The notes: generated by a model from the sequence alone, not told the origin. A DNA stretch of 58,604 nucleotides from Ruminococcus sp. (GCA_017521805.1 JAFXDK010000091.1:1-58604), one strand, 5' to 3'; shown: positions 1 through 10,418, counted from the first letter of the stretch. Numbers and translations are program-made.

Positions 1-1249
<1,249 letters not shown>

Positions 1250-1303
1250 TCAGACTTTGAATACTTTAGCTTTACTTGCTGAACATCTTTTGCAGCTAAG
1301 TAA

Positions 1304-1332
1304 ATTATACCAATTTCTGACAATTTTTTCAA
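1304..1332 (-). promoter_or_regulatory. sigma-A promoter of gdhA
   Basis: Reading the minus strand, TTGAAA (1332-1327) and TATAAT (1309-1304) are separated by exactly 17 bp. The predicted transcript starts about 90 bases before the gdhA ATG. No obvious operator or riboswitch was seen in the leader. Confidence 0.75.
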
Positions 1333-1355
1333 GGGGTTAGAACACGGAAATTTAA

Positions 1356-1398
1356 AAATCGGGCAGATTTGTATGTTTACACAATCCTACCCGACATC
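1356..1398 (-). terminator. Rho-independent terminator after folC
   Basis: On the minus strand, just after the folC stop, the arms TCGGGTAGGATT and AAATCTGCCCGA form a long imperfect hairpin followed by TTTTT. It separates the SDR-folC pair from gdhA. Confidence 0.7.
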
Positions 1399-1412
1399 GC
1401 AATTATTTTTCA

Positions 1413-2666
1413 TTAATTTTCACAGTTGTTGAGATACTCGCTTGCAAGGTAAAGTGAGCCGCAGACGACAACTACACCGTCATTTTCAAGAGCAAGAGAT
1501 TTCGCTTTCACAACTGCTTCTTCAAGGGAAATACAGGCTTCTGCGGAAGTATATCTTTCGGCGATTTCTGCCAGCTTCTCAGCAGGAACAGAATTCGAAA
1601 CAAAACCGTCAACGGTGAATATTTTACGGCTGTGTCGAGATATCATGGCAACTCCCTCTTCATAGTCCTTTGAATCGACCATTCCCACAACCGCATATAC
1701 AGGACAATGCCACTGAAAAAGCAGCTGAGTGAGATTTCTGATGCCGTCGGGATTATGTCCGCCGTCAACGAGAATATCAGGCTCATGGGATACGAGCTGC
1801 AAACGTGCCTTTATCTGCGTACTGCTTACAGCACGTTTTATGGTTTCTTCGGATATATCAAAACCTTTTCTTCTGAGACAGCGGCAAACCTCCACAGATG
1901 CAGATGCATTTAAAGCTTGAGCTCTGCCGAGCATCTGTGTTTTGAAGAAATCCCCTTTGTAGGTAAAAGACATTCCATCGGTAACAGTAGGTTGACCGCA
2001 GCTGCATCGCTCTGTAAGGATGAATTCCGCATCGTATTTCTTAGCGGTGGATTCCACTATCCTTATAACATTCGGCGTATTACCGTCTGCAAGAACAACT
2101 GCTGAACCTTTTTTGATTATTCCTGCTTTCTGACGTGCGATTTTTTCAACGGTATCGCCTAAAATCGCCGTATGGTCAAGGGAAATTGATGTAATAACGG
2201 CAACCAAAGGTGGCGGTATTACATTTGTGCAGTCAAGAAGTCCGCCTATGCCTGCTTCAAGCACAACAATATCGCACTTTTCACGGACATACCAAAGCAG
2301 TGCAATTGCCATTGTAATCTCAAACTGGGAATACTCCGCATCGGCAACGGAATTTTTCACCTTTTCCGCAATTTCGCAGAGGGATTCTTCGTCAATTTCT
2401 TCACCGTTTATGCGGATTCTGTCGGCATAATGGGTAATATAAGGCGATGTGAACTGTCCTGTTTTATACCCCGAATAAATCAGAGCATTTGAGATATACT
2501 CAACTGTTGAGCCCTTTCCGTTTGTACCTGCAACATGGACGAATTTCAGCTGTTTTTCAGGGTTTCCCACACGCTTCATAAGCTCCTTTGCACGGGAAAG
2601 GTCAGTAACTGCCTTTCCCGATTTGCTGTAGGAGTTCACGAAGCTCATTGCTTCATTGTAATTCAT
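1413..2666 (-). CDS. folC: Bifunctional folylpolyglutamate synthase / dihydrofolate synthase
   Basis: An ATP-dependent ligase that adds glutamate to dihydropteroate and to reduced folates, keeping folate in the cell. The 417-residue product has the usual family length. It shows the Mur-ligase-type P-loop VAGTNGKGST near residue 47, the FTSPYITHYADRIRING region, GIGGLLDCTNV, the SLDHTAILG motif that binds the second nucleotide/Mg site, and the C-terminal DGGHNPDG. Its start lies 3 bp beyond the stop of the upstream SDR gene, so the two are probably co-transcribed and translationally coupled; no strong ribosome site of its own is seen. Whether it has both activities cannot be decided from sequence alone. 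Confidence 0.93.
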   Translation of the reverse strand: MNYNEAMSFVNSYSKSGKAVTDLSRAKELMKRVGNPEKQLKFVHVAGTNGKGSTVEYISNALIYSGYKTGQFTSPYITHYADRIRINGEEIDEESLCEIAEKVKNSVADAEYSQFEITMAIALLWYVREKCDIVVLEAGIGGLLDCTNVIPPPLVAVITSISLDHTAILGDTVEKIARQKAGIIKKGSAVVLADGNTPNVIRIVESTAKKYDAEFILTERCSCGQPTVTDGMSFTYKGDFFKTQMLGRAQALNASASVEVCRCLRRKGFDISEETIKRAVSSTQIKARLQLVSHEPDILVDGGHNPDGIRNLTQLLFQWHCPVYAVVGMVDSKDYEEGVAMISRHSRKIFTVDGFVSNSVPAEKLAEIAERYTSAEACISLEEAVVKAKSLALENDGVVVVCGSLYLASEYLNNCEN

Positions 2667-2669
2667 AAA

Positions 2670-3413
2670 TTAATATGGAGACGCCTGTGATTCAGCCTTT
2701 GCAACGGCTTCTTCAAGGCTCATTCCTGCAAATTCCTGAGCAGAGAAGATACGTCCTGACTTCTTATCGTCCATAAATGCGCCCACAAGTACGCCAGGAA
2801 GTGCGCTTTCAGGGGAGTTTGGAGCGTTAGGGCCGCCAAGCTCTGTTCTGCACCAACCTGGGTCAGCAAGGTTGAGCACGATATCGCTGCCCTGATACTT
2901 TGAGCCGAGGTCGATTGTTACCTTGTTCAGTGCAGCCTTTGCCGCAGAATAGCCTGCCTGCTCGGGTTCAAGGGCAATACCGCTTGTTGTGTTGACAATT
3001 CTGCCGAAACCTCTCTCCTGCATACCTGGTAAGAAGTGGTAGCAAATCATCATTGGAGCAGTTGTGTTTACCTTGAAGCTGATGTCGTAGTCGGACACGG
3101 GAGTTGTGAGATACTCTGTGCGGTATGCAATCTGCAAGCCTGCGTTGTTGAGAATAATGTCAATCTGTGTGCCCTTTGCATCAATTTCTTTCAGCATTTT
3201 CTCCACTGAATCAAGATCGGAAAGCTCTGCTTCAACTACGTAAGCCTCAACTCCAAGAGCCTTTACCTCGGCAAGAACCTTTTCGCAATGCTCTGCCTTT
3301 CTGCTGTGGAGTACCAGATTACAGCCCTGTTTCGCCATAAAAATAGCCGAAAGATAGCCGATTCCTCTGCTGGCACCTGTGAGAAGCGCCCATTTTCCTT
3401 TTACGTTTGTCAT
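2670..3413 (-). CDS. Short-chain dehydrogenase/reductase (SDR)
   Basis: A Rossmann-fold NAD(P)H-dependent oxidoreductase of 247 residues, the classical SDR length. The cofactor motif TGASRGIG is at residues 13-20, the structural motif NNAG lies near residue 90, and the catalytic pair appears as a conserved Ser (TTSG) followed by YSAAK. The substrate is not predictable; carbonyl or sugar-alcohol reduction is typical. A GGAGGGAAAAAACA ribosome site precedes the ATG. The gene sits directly upstream of folC with a 3-bp gap. An SDR in a folate operon might suggest pteridine reduction, but that is only a guess. Confidence 0.88.
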   Translation of the reverse strand: MTNVKGKWALLTGASRGIGYLSAIFMAKQGCNLVLHSRKAEHCEKVLAEVKALGVEAYVVEAELSDLDSVEKMLKEIDAKGTQIDIILNNAGLQIAYRTEYLTTPVSDYDISFKVNTTAPMMICYHFLPGMQERGFGRIVNTTSGIALEPEQAGYSAAKAALNKVTIDLGSKYQGSDIVLNLADPGWCRTELGGPNAPNSPESALPGVLVGAFMDDKKSGRIFSAQEFAGMSLEEAVAKAESQASPY

Positions 3414-3499
3414 TGTTTTTTCCCTCCGTTTTCTGCCGTCAGTGCCAACGGCGAAATAATTTATAATAATATATTTCTATATATTATTCAGATTGTTGA

Positions 3500-3550
3500 A
3501 ATACCTGAATTTTATTTCTAAATTGCAGGCGGATAATATCCGTCCCTACA
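3500..3550. repeat. Dispersed palindromic repeat, family 1 (copy 1)
   Basis: Contains the near-palindrome AGGCGGATAATATCCGTCCC preceded by a tail resembling AATACCTGAATTTT and followed by CTACA. The same core with much the same tail occurs at 25643-25687 and, inverted, at 46314-46363; a core-only copy is at 35181-35204. It lies between two minus-strand genes, outside coding sequence. Confidence 0.85.
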
Positions 3551-3584
3551 AAATTTGACTGTATACCGCAATATTAACCGCACT

Positions 3585-3655
3585 CATTCGCTAATGGCTA
3601 ACAGCTAAAGGCTAATAGCTTTGAGATTAATTACGCATTACGCATTACGAATTAC
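3585..3655. repeat. Short tandem/inverted repeats (GCTAAT-type and ATTACGCAT-type)
   Basis: First part: GCTAATGG, GCTAACAG, GCTAAAGG and GCTAATAG units in series, related to the palindrome at 39523-39565. Second part: ATTACGCATTACGCATTACG followed by AATTACGCATTA, a tandem 9-10 bp repeat that abuts the stop codon of the Dabb gene. No coding potential. Confidence 0.75.
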
Positions 3656-3954
3656 GCATTAAAATCAATGCACGCACGTTCTGTCTTTACTGTGCCAATG
3701 AATTTCGCAAACTCTACGTGTGCAGGGTGTACCTGATATGCATTAAGTCCCTCTATATCGTCAAAATCGCAGATAAGAGCGATTGTGTAATTGCTTTCGG
3801 GAGCGTCAGCGGAGTTGATAACAAGCTCGCCTTTTTTCAGCTCCTTTACGTTTGCAATTACGTCCTCAAAACGCTTCTTTGCTTCAAGTGCGTTGTCGTA
3901 TTCGCTCATTCCCTCTGTGGCTTTGAGTTTGAACATTACTATATGCTTAATCAT
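3652..3954 (-). CDS. Dabb (stress-responsive A/B barrel) family protein
   Basis: A 100-residue alpha/beta-barrel protein starting MIKHIVMFKLK, the typical Dabb opening, with the conserved central histidine seen in YQVHPAHVEF. Family members are small dimeric proteins; some bind ligands or act as cyclases, and most bacterial ones have no known role. The start has a GGAGG site and lies inside the end of the upstream GNAT gene (8-bp overlap), so it is the last gene of the valS operon. Its stop is followed at once by short tandem repeats. Confidence 0.85.
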   Translation of the reverse strand: MIKHIVMFKLKATEGMSEYDNALEAKKRFEDVIANVKELKKGELVINSADAPESNYTIALICDFDDIEGLNAYQVHPAHVEFAKFIGTVKTERACIDFNA

Positions 3955-4480
3955 TTACCTTGTCCTCCAGTTCATAAATCTTAGATATAAAGGTTTTCTT
4001 TCCGTCATAGCTCTGGTATTCGCCGTTGCCTGCAAAATGAAGTCCGCATTTTTCCATAACTCTCGCTGAGCCAATATTTTCCTGTGCACATTCTGCTATA
4101 AAACGGTGTGCATTGTGATTTTCACGGACATAATTCATCATTGCAAGTGTTGCTTCGGTAGTATAACCCATATTCCAGCAGTCATATCGCATATTATAGC
4201 CGAAACTCCACTTTTTTTCATCGGTGCGGTATCTCATACTTCCTGCTCCGATAAGCTTATTATCGGACTTGCGGACAAATCCCCATTCGTACAATTCGGG
4301 ACTGACATTTATTGCATTAAGCCATTCTTTTGTAGTTTCAATGCTTTCGTGAGTTGAGTATATCATATACTTTGCAACCCGTTCATCACCTGTCCACTCA
4401 AAAGCAGCTTGTGCGTCGTCAATAGTCAGCGGACGGAGAATAAGTCTTTCTGTTTCAATTGTTGGTACTGTAAATTCCAT
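3947..4480 (-). CDS. GNAT-family N-acetyltransferase (RimJ/RimL-like)
   Basis: Transfers an acetyl group from acetyl-CoA to an amino group of an unknown acceptor. The 177-residue product starts with the usual ETERLILRPLTIDDAQAAFEW strand-helix and contains the FGYNMRYDCWNMGYTTEA motif that binds the coenzyme pyrophosphate and the ENIGSARVMEKCGL segment that closes the fold. This layout matches the RimJ/RimL subgroup, which often modifies protein or peptide N-termini. The start is preceded by GAGGTGAC. It overlaps the Dabb gene and follows the YjbR-like gene by 9 bp. Confidence 0.9.
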   Translation of the reverse strand: MEFTVPTIETERLILRPLTIDDAQAAFEWTGDERVAKYMIYSTHESIETTKEWLNAINVSPELYEWGFVRKSDNKLIGAGSMRYRTDEKKWSFGYNMRYDCWNMGYTTEATLAMMNYVRENHNAHRFIAECAQENIGSARVMEKCGLHFAGNGEYQSYDGKKTFISKIYELEDKVND

Positions 4481-4489
4481 TTCGTCACC

Positions 4490-4846
4490 TCATTTTACAA
4501 GTTCATAGCTTTCATCAATTACGCCGCAGATTTCAGCAAATGATATTCCGCTGTCAAGGGGAATACTTATCCACAGCCGCTTATTCATATGATAGGCAGG
4601 TATGGCTTTTCCCTCAGCTATAAGGACTTCTCGGACTACGGGAGTACATTTGACATTGAGAATATCCACATTCCCCGCCCCTTTTTCGTCAATAACGCTT
4701 CTGCGGACGTTCATCACAAGTCCGTACCACTTTTTATTGCTCTTGCGGAGAACGGCTGATAAAACATCCCTCTCCCAAGGGTAATCGGGAGAGGTGTTGT
4801 ATTTTTCCTTGACATAGCGGAAGATTTCTTCCCTGTCGATTTTCAT
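4490..4846 (-). CDS. MmcQ/YjbR family protein
   Basis: A small protein (118 residues) of the YjbR/CyaY-like fold. Seen: REEIFRYVKEKYNTSPDYPW at the start, then KKWYGLVMNVRR, DILNVKC, and the C-terminal YHMNKRLWISIPLD, which are the hallmark segments of this family. The family is sometimes annotated as DNA-binding, but the cellular function is not established. Its ATG lies one base after the valS stop (TAAAATG), so it is translationally coupled to valS. Confidence 0.87.
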   Translation of the reverse strand: MKIDREEIFRYVKEKYNTSPDYPWERDVLSAVLRKSNKKWYGLVMNVRRSVIDEKGAGNVDILNVKCTPVVREVLIAEGKAIPAYHMNKRLWISIPLDSGISFAEICGVIDESYELVK

Positions 4847-4847
4847 T

Positions 4848-7493
4848 TTATGCCATATTCATCTTATTATAAAGATAATTATAGGTTGAAAGTGAACTAT
4901 CTATTTTCTTCATTTTCTCCTCTGCAACTGCAAACTTTGCCTTTTCAGCTTCAATAAGCTTTTCGGGAGCCTTTGCTACAAAGCCCTTATTGTTGAGCTT
5001 TCCGCTGAGGAAGTCAATGTCCTTCTGAACCTTTGCCTTTTCCTTTTCAAGACGTGCAATTTCCTTTTCGTAATCAATCAAGTCTTCCATTGGAATAAAA
5101 ATTCTTGCACAGTCAGTTACAGCATTAGCACAATTTTTATCAATACATAATGCTTTTGTTTCTACTGAGGAAGCAGAAGCAAGTCTCTCAAAGAATATAG
5201 CACATGATTCAAACAGTTCAGGCTCGTCAGACTGAATATACAGCTTTGCCTTTACCGAGGGCGGTACGTTCATTTCTGTACGTGTATTTCTTACAGCCTT
5301 GATAGCTGAAATAATCTTCTCAAATGCCTTTTCCTCTGCGGAATAGTCGATTGTGCTGTCAAATGTTGGGTATGTTTCAAGGATAATCATTGACTTCTCA
5401 TTTGTGAGAACCTGCCAGATTTCCTCTGTGATAAACGGCATAAAGGGGTGGAGAAGCTTAAGCATACCCTGCATTGCCCATACGAGGACAGCCTGTGCCT
5501 TTGCCATTGTTTCGCCGCCTGCCTGAATTCTGGGCTTTGTGATTTCAATGTACCAGTCGCAGTAAACGTCCCAGATAAAGTCGTAAATCTTCTGTGATGC
5601 AACGCCAAGCTCGAACTTATCGAGGTTTTCGCCAACTTCCTTAGCAAGCTTGTTGAACTTGTTAACAAGCCACTTATCCTCTGTTTCAAGGTCAGCAGGA
5701 AGTCCTGTGAACTCAAAATCATCGGGGAGATTCATCATAATGAAACGTGATGCGTTCCAAAGCTTATTAGCGAAGTTACGTGCTGCCTTAACCTTATCGT
5801 CAATATAACGCATATCGTTTCCGGGTGAGTTACCTGTAGCAAGCATAAAGCGAAGAGCATCTGCGCCGTATTCGTTGATAACTTCAAGAGGGTCAATTCC
5901 GTTGCCAAGGGATTTGGACATTTTGCGTCCCTGTGCGTCACGTACAAGACCGTGAATGAGAACTGTATCAAAAGGAACTTTACCCATATTTTCAAGACCG
6001 CTGAACATCATTCTGATTACCCAGAAGAAAATGATGTCATAGCCTGTAACAAGAGTATTTGTGGGGTAGAAGTAATTGAGGTCCTCTGTGTTTTCGGGCC
6101 AGCCAAGTGTGGAGAATGGCCAGAGAGCAGAGCTGAACCATGTATCAAGAGTATCGGGGTCCTGACGCATAGGCTTGCCGCACTTTGGACAAACTGCGCT
6201 GTCCTCCTTTGTTACTACCATTTCGCCGCACTCATCACAGTAGAATGCAGGAATCTGATGTCCCCACCAAATCTGACGGGAGATACACCAGTCACGGATA
6301 TTGTCAAGCCAATGGAAATAAATCTTGTCGAATCTTTCGGGAACGAACTTTGTATCGCCGTTCTTTACAGCGTCAATTGCAGGCTGCGCAAGGGGCTTCA
6401 TCTTAACAAACCACTGTGTTGAAACCTTAGGCTCAACAGTTGTACTGCAACGGTAGCATGTACCAACATTATGGCTGTAATCCTCGATTTTAACAAGTGC
6501 GCCCTCAGCTTCAAGGTCAGCAACGATAGCCTTTCTTGCCTCGAATCTGTCCATACCTGCATACTTTGGATAATCGTCAACAATTGTTGCGTCGTCGTTC
6601 ATTACATTGATAACAGGGAGATTATGACGAAGTCCAACCTCGAAGTCGTTAGGGTCGTGTGCAGGTGTAATCTTAACTACGCCTGTTCCGAAGTCCATTT
6701 CAACGTAATCATCGGCAACGATTGGGATTTCACGGTGAACGATAGGGAGAATAACTGTCTTGCCTACTAAATCCTTGTAACGCTCATCATTGGGGTTAAC
6801 AGCTACAGCTGTATCACCCAAAAGTGTTTCGGGACGGGTTGTAGCAAGTTCAAGATAGCCGTCTGCGTCCTTTATCTTATAGCGGAGATGCCAGAAATGG
6901 CCTGCCTGATCCTCATATGTAACCTCAGCATCAGAAAGAGATGTCTTACATTTAGGACACCAGTTGATTATACGCTCACCACGGTAGATAAGCCCCTTTT
7001 CGTAATATTTTACGAAAACTTCCTTAACAGCCTTTGAACAGCCCTCGTCCATTGTGAAACGCTCTCTTGACCAGTCACATGATGAACCAAGCTTTTTCAG
7101 CTGCTCGCAGATTCTGCCGCCGTACTGCTTTTTCCACTCCCATGCGCGCTCCATGAAGCCGTCACGTCCCAAATCTTCCTTTGTAACGCCCTCTTTACGC
7201 ATTGCCTCAACGATTTTAGCCTCTGTAGCAATTGCGGCATGGTCAGTACCGGGAAGCCACAATGCAGAATAGCCGCTCATACGCTTCCAACGGATAAGAA
7301 TATCCTGCAATGTTTCATCAAGAGCGTGTCCCATGTGGAGCTGTCCTGTGATGTTCGGAGGGGGGATAACTATAGTATAGGGTGTTTTCTTAGGGTCAAC
7401 TTCTGCACGGAAGCAACCCTTGTCGTTCCATGCGGTGTAAATTCTGTCCTCAAAATCCTTTGGATTGTAGGATTTAGCAAGTTCCTTTGCCAT
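4848..7493 (-). CDS. valS: Valyl-tRNA synthetase
   Basis: Class I synthetase that charges tRNA-Val and edits mischarged threonine. The 881-residue product (family about 880) has the HIGH-type motif PPPNITGQLHMGHALDETL near residue 50, an editing CP1 domain with TTRPETLLGDTAVAVNP, a zinc-knuckle-like pair of CxxC motifs, the KMSKSLGNG motif near residue 525, an anticodon-binding domain, and the C-terminal coiled-coil arm. A longer reading frame reaches 7586, but the ATG at 7493 has an AAAGGAGA site and gives the normal N-terminus MAKELAKSYNP. A valine-type T-box riboswitch lies directly upstream, and the gene leads an operon with the YjbR, GNAT and Dabb genes. Confidence 0.97.
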   Translation of the reverse strand: MAKELAKSYNPKDFEDRIYTAWNDKGCFRAEVDPKKTPYTIVIPPPNITGQLHMGHALDETLQDILIRWKRMSGYSALWLPGTDHAAIATEAKIVEAMRKEGVTKEDLGRDGFMERAWEWKKQYGGRICEQLKKLGSSCDWSRERFTMDEGCSKAVKEVFVKYYEKGLIYRGERIINWCPKCKTSLSDAEVTYEDQAGHFWHLRYKIKDADGYLELATTRPETLLGDTAVAVNPNDERYKDLVGKTVILPIVHREIPIVADDYVEMDFGTGVVKITPAHDPNDFEVGLRHNLPVINVMNDDATIVDDYPKYAGMDRFEARKAIVADLEAEGALVKIEDYSHNVGTCYRCSTTVEPKVSTQWFVKMKPLAQPAIDAVKNGDTKFVPERFDKIYFHWLDNIRDWCISRQIWWGHQIPAFYCDECGEMVVTKEDSAVCPKCGKPMRQDPDTLDTWFSSALWPFSTLGWPENTEDLNYFYPTNTLVTGYDIIFFWVIRMMFSGLENMGKVPFDTVLIHGLVRDAQGRKMSKSLGNGIDPLEVINEYGADALRFMLATGNSPGNDMRYIDDKVKAARNFANKLWNASRFIMMNLPDDFEFTGLPADLETEDKWLVNKFNKLAKEVGENLDKFELGVASQKIYDFIWDVYCDWYIEITKPRIQAGGETMAKAQAVLVWAMQGMLKLLHPFMPFITEEIWQVLTNEKSMIILETYPTFDSTIDYSAEEKAFEKIISAIKAVRNTRTEMNVPPSVKAKLYIQSDEPELFESCAIFFERLASASSVETKALCIDKNCANAVTDCARIFIPMEDLIDYEKEIARLEKEKAKVQKDIDFLSGKLNNKGFVAKAPEKLIEAEKAKFAVAEEKMKKIDSSLSTYNYLYNKMNMA

Positions 7494-7519
7494 TTTTAAT
7501 TTCTCCTTTAACAATATAT

Positions 7520-7797
7520 TGATTCGGGTAAAAAAACGCCCCGAACCGTAAAATAGGTTCAGGGCGAACATAGTCCGTGTTACCACCTGAATTCAGAGCA
7601 AATGCTCTGCACTCTGCGAAGTCATTCAACCTCTTTCCCTGTAACGTGAGAAACACGTTATGAACTACACAATAAAAATCTTCGCCCATACAGCTCCGAA
7701 GCTACTTCATCATACCTCTCATACTGTTTCGCACCTACCAACAGTTCTCTGAAATCGAAAATATGACTACTACTCTTCATCACAGCCTTTTTAATAT
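7520..7797 (-). promoter_or_regulatory. T-box riboswitch, valine-type, controlling valS
   Basis: On the minus strand the leader contains a stem I region with AGAGAACTG and GGTAGGTGCGAA, a candidate specifier codon GTA (valine; 7705-7703, in GATGAAGTAGCTTC), the T-box antiterminator sequence AGGTGGTAACACGG (7588-7575), and a terminator GCCCTGAACC...GGTTCGGGGCG followed by seven T (7567-7530). Uncharged tRNA-Val is expected to pair with the T-box and allow read-through into valS. The terminator and T-box are clear; the exact specifier position is inferred. Confidence 0.9.
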
Positions 7798-7803
7798 ACT
7801 GTT

Positions 7804-7832
7804 ATTATACAGTATAAAATCAGTTTTGTCAA
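7804..7832 (-). promoter_or_regulatory. sigma-A promoter of the valS T-box transcript
   Basis: Minus strand TTGACA (7832-7827), 17-bp spacer, TATAAT (7809-7804); both hexamers are perfect consensus. The transcript would begin about 10 bases before the T-box leader. Confidence 0.85.
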
Positions 7833-7859
7833 GTGCAAATCGCAAAGATTTTTCCAACA

Positions 7860-7897
7860 AAATCCCCGACTTCTAAAAAGAAATCGGGGGAGATTTT
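7860..7897 (-). terminator. Terminator after the xylanase/esterase gene
   Basis: Hairpin with arms TCCCCGACTTCT and AGAAATCGGGGGA around a short A-rich loop (plus-strand reading), with T-runs on both sides. It follows the stop of the GH11 gene and precedes the valS promoter. Confidence 0.8.
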
Positions 7898-7899
7898 TT

Positions 7900-10290
7900 T
7901 TACTTGCCTGCCTTGAAAGCATTCTTGAGGAAATTGTACATAAGTGGATTTACACAATTTGCATCATGTCCGCCGCCCTGAATTTCCTGCCAGATATGAG
8001 GCTGTCCGTTTGTTGTAAGGATTTCGTGATACTGCTTTGGGAATGTACCAACAACAGTATCATTTGTGCCGCCTGTAATCATAAGAATATAAGGGTCATA
8101 CTGATGATCCTGAATCTTAAATTCAGAGGGCTGCATATTTCCGGGATGCGACATGAACATATCGCTTCCAGGAGTTACGCCCGGTGCAGGACAAGCCGCG
8201 CCGATATATCCGAAATACTCAGGTCTTGTTATACCAATGTAGAGGGATTCTCTGCCGCCCATTGAGAAGCCGCAGATACCTGTATTCTCTCTGCCTGTTG
8301 CTACAGAGTAATGCTCCTCCATATAAGGCATAAGGCACTCGATGAGATCCTCTCTGAATGCGTCATATTTAGCACATTCCTCAGCAGTAAAGCCGCCGCA
8401 CTGGTCAGAATTCTGGCTTGTGTACATAGCACAGCTTACGAGAATCATTTCCTCTGCCTCGCCTGCCGCCATAAGATTTCCGCCGATAGACTTACAATAG
8501 CCCACCATGTCGTTTTCAGAACCGAAGATTCCGTGATTTACATAAACAACAGGATATTTCTTGCTTGTGCTGTAGTTAGGAGGAAGAATTACAACTGCAT
8601 TCTTATTCTTCTTTGCTATTGATGAATAATAAGAAATCTTTTCTTCCTTACAGCCGTTATTTGAACTGCCTGTAATATTGCTTGGAACATTTGCTGTAAT
8701 GGAATTTCTGATTGAATCCATATAAGCAGCGCCGTCAACATTGCCGCCTGATGGAGCCTTTGTAGTAGTTGTAATAACTTCCGGCTTCTTTGTTGTAGTT
8801 GTAGTTACAGGAGGCTTTGAAGTTGGAACCAGCGGGAACTCATCAATCTGACCGAGAAGGAACTTTGAAAGAAGAACAAGATCATTCACATTAACTGTTC
8901 CGTTTCCGTCAATATCAGCAGCTTTATTTGCTGCAGAACCTGCAAATGTATTTACGACCGCTTTTCTTTCAAGAATAAGGTCAAAAACGTCAATAACACC
9001 GTCATTATCAAGATCGCCGACAACAACGCCATCAGAAGAACCGGGCTTGCCGCTCCCGTTGCCGGAAACCACCCCCTCTAAAGCGCCCTTGGCATTATCC
9101 ATGAAGAAATCTGTTGTAGTATCAACAGTTTCAACATAAAGGTAGCAATTCAGTGCACCCTCGGGAATTGTATAAGCGTCGTTTGAAAGGGTAGTCCATT
9201 CACCATTTTCGCCTTTACCCTCAGCAACTGTAAGATACTGCTCCTCACCGTCAAGTGTACACTGTAAAGTAAGTTTGAAATCCTCGGAAGAAGATTCATT
9301 CTGCATAACATCAACGCCGAAGCTGTAAGTCTCGCCTGCTTTGAAAGCCGCAGGGTCAAGATAAGTAATAGCTCCGTTCCATGATTCAGTTCTGCCTGTT
9401 ACAGCAAGAGTTCCACCGCTTGCCTTGACAGATGCAGAACCTCTGCCGGTCCACTCGCCCTCGCCACTGTCGAATGTATCATTATAATAGTAACCGTTGG
9501 AATCAGGCTCAACAGGCTCTGTGGGCTTGATAACAGCACCCTCATCGCCGTGTCCCTCACCATATGTTACAAGATTTGAATTAACCTTTGCTGAACCGTT
9601 TGACTGATAACCCTCAACATTAAGAGCAACCTCATACATCACACCGCTCATATCCATACCAGCATCTTCCCATGCTTCAAAATGTTTGGAAATACTGATA
9701 CGGCCGCTTATATTTGTCTCAGCGTTGTTGCGTGCAGGATTGTCCTGACGAACACTCCAGTACTGATAGAATGTCTCAGTACCATGAATTGAAGGCTGAT
9801 TTACTCTTTCCGTTCTGTAGATATCGTACTTGTGACCGTTTGCCTCAACAGTACCCAGAGAGTTAGTTGCTCCTGGTGGTCTCCATGATCCCCATGCGTC
9901 TACGATGTAATACTCAACAGTAGGATATTTACCATCACCGTTTTCTGTCCAGCCATAAACGCACATATAAGAATTGCCCTTGGGGAAGTAGTCAACATCG
10001 TAATCAAGGTAAATACCGTCATACTCGTCATATGTCTTTGTGCTTCCCAACTTCTGACCTGTACGGAACAGACAGTTTTCGATACCTGTCCAACTGCAAT
10101 CAAATGAACCGTTGTCACCCACGTTCATACTGACCGTACCCTTACCATCCTGATTCCACAGTTCCCAGTCGTAACCGTCCGTTTTACCTGTTTCCTGATA
10201 AGCGTTTGCTGTAAATGCGGCTGGAATAATTGCTGCACTCAGCATAATGCTGAACAATCCACAGGCAGTTTTTTTAATAAATTTGTTCAT
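7900..10290 (-). CDS. Secreted modular xylanase: GH11 - CBM22 - dockerin - CE1 esterase
   Basis: A 796-residue cellulosomal enzyme. Order: signal peptide (about 1-30); GH11 endo-beta-1,4-xylanase with both glutamates, in VEYYIVDAWG (about E126) and NVEGYQSNG (about E226); CBM22-type module (about 268-405); type I dockerin with two calcium-binding repeats, GDLDNDGVIDVFDL and ADIDGNGTVNVNDL (about 424-485); Thr-rich linker; CE1 esterase with serine in CGFSMGG (about S676) and histidine in GGGHD (about H775). It would cut xylan and remove feruloyl or acetyl side groups while docked on a scaffoldin. An upstream ATG (10308) exists; the ATG at 10290 is preferred because it gives a normal signal peptide MNKFIKKTACG. 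It has its own promoter and follows a CBM-bearing diguanylate cyclase. Confidence 0.93.
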   Translation of the reverse strand: MNKFIKKTACGLFSIMLSAAIIPAAFTANAYQETGKTDGYDWELWNQDGKGTVSMNVGDNGSFDCSWTGIENCLFRTGQKLGSTKTYDEYDGIYLDYDVDYFPKGNSYMCVYGWTENGDGKYPTVEYYIVDAWGSWRPPGATNSLGTVEANGHKYDIYRTERVNQPSIHGTETFYQYWSVRQDNPARNNAETNISGRISISKHFEAWEDAGMDMSGVMYEVALNVEGYQSNGSAKVNSNLVTYGEGHGDEGAVIKPTEPVEPDSNGYYYNDTFDSGEGEWTGRGSASVKASGGTLAVTGRTESWNGAITYLDPAAFKAGETYSFGVDVMQNESSSEDFKLTLQCTLDGEEQYLTVAEGKGENGEWTTLSNDAYTIPEGALNCYLYVETVDTTTDFFMDNAKGALEGVVSGNGSGKPGSSDGVVVGDLDNDGVIDVFDLILERKAVVNTFAGSAANKAADIDGNGTVNVNDLVLLSKFLLGQIDEFPLVPTSKPPVTTTTTKKPEVITTTTKAPSGGNVDGAAYMDSIRNSITANVPSNITGSSNNGCKEEKISYYSSIAKKNKNAVVILPPNYSTSKKYPVVYVNHGIFGSENDMVGYCKSIGGNLMAAGEAEEMILVSCAMYTSQNSDQCGGFTAEECAKYDAFREDLIECLMPYMEEHYSVATGRENTGICGFSMGGRESLYIGITRPEYFGYIGAACPAPGVTPGSDMFMSHPGNMQPSEFKIQDHQYDPYILMITGGTNDTVVGTFPKQYHEILTTNGQPHIWQEIQGGGHDANCVNPLMYNFLKNAFKAGK

Positions 10291-10389
10291 TGTAAACCCC
10301 ACTTTCATAAAGATGATTTTACAATTAATAATCCATATGTTCCCCTATAGACAGCAAAACTGCAAAACAAATTTCACTGTCTTAAATAT

Positions 10390-10418
10390 ATTATATTAAT
10401 AATGTGTAAATATTTCAA
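10390..10418 (-). promoter_or_regulatory. sigma-A promoter of the xylanase gene
   Basis: Minus strand TTGAAA (10418-10413), 17-bp spacer, TATAAT (10395-10390). It leaves a leader of about 90 bases before the ATG. No cre-like or other operator was recognised with confidence. Confidence 0.7.

Noticed and set aside
7474-7689. 71-codon frame in the valS leader
   Set aside because: It lies inside the T-box riboswitch and overlaps its terminator; it is a chance frame.
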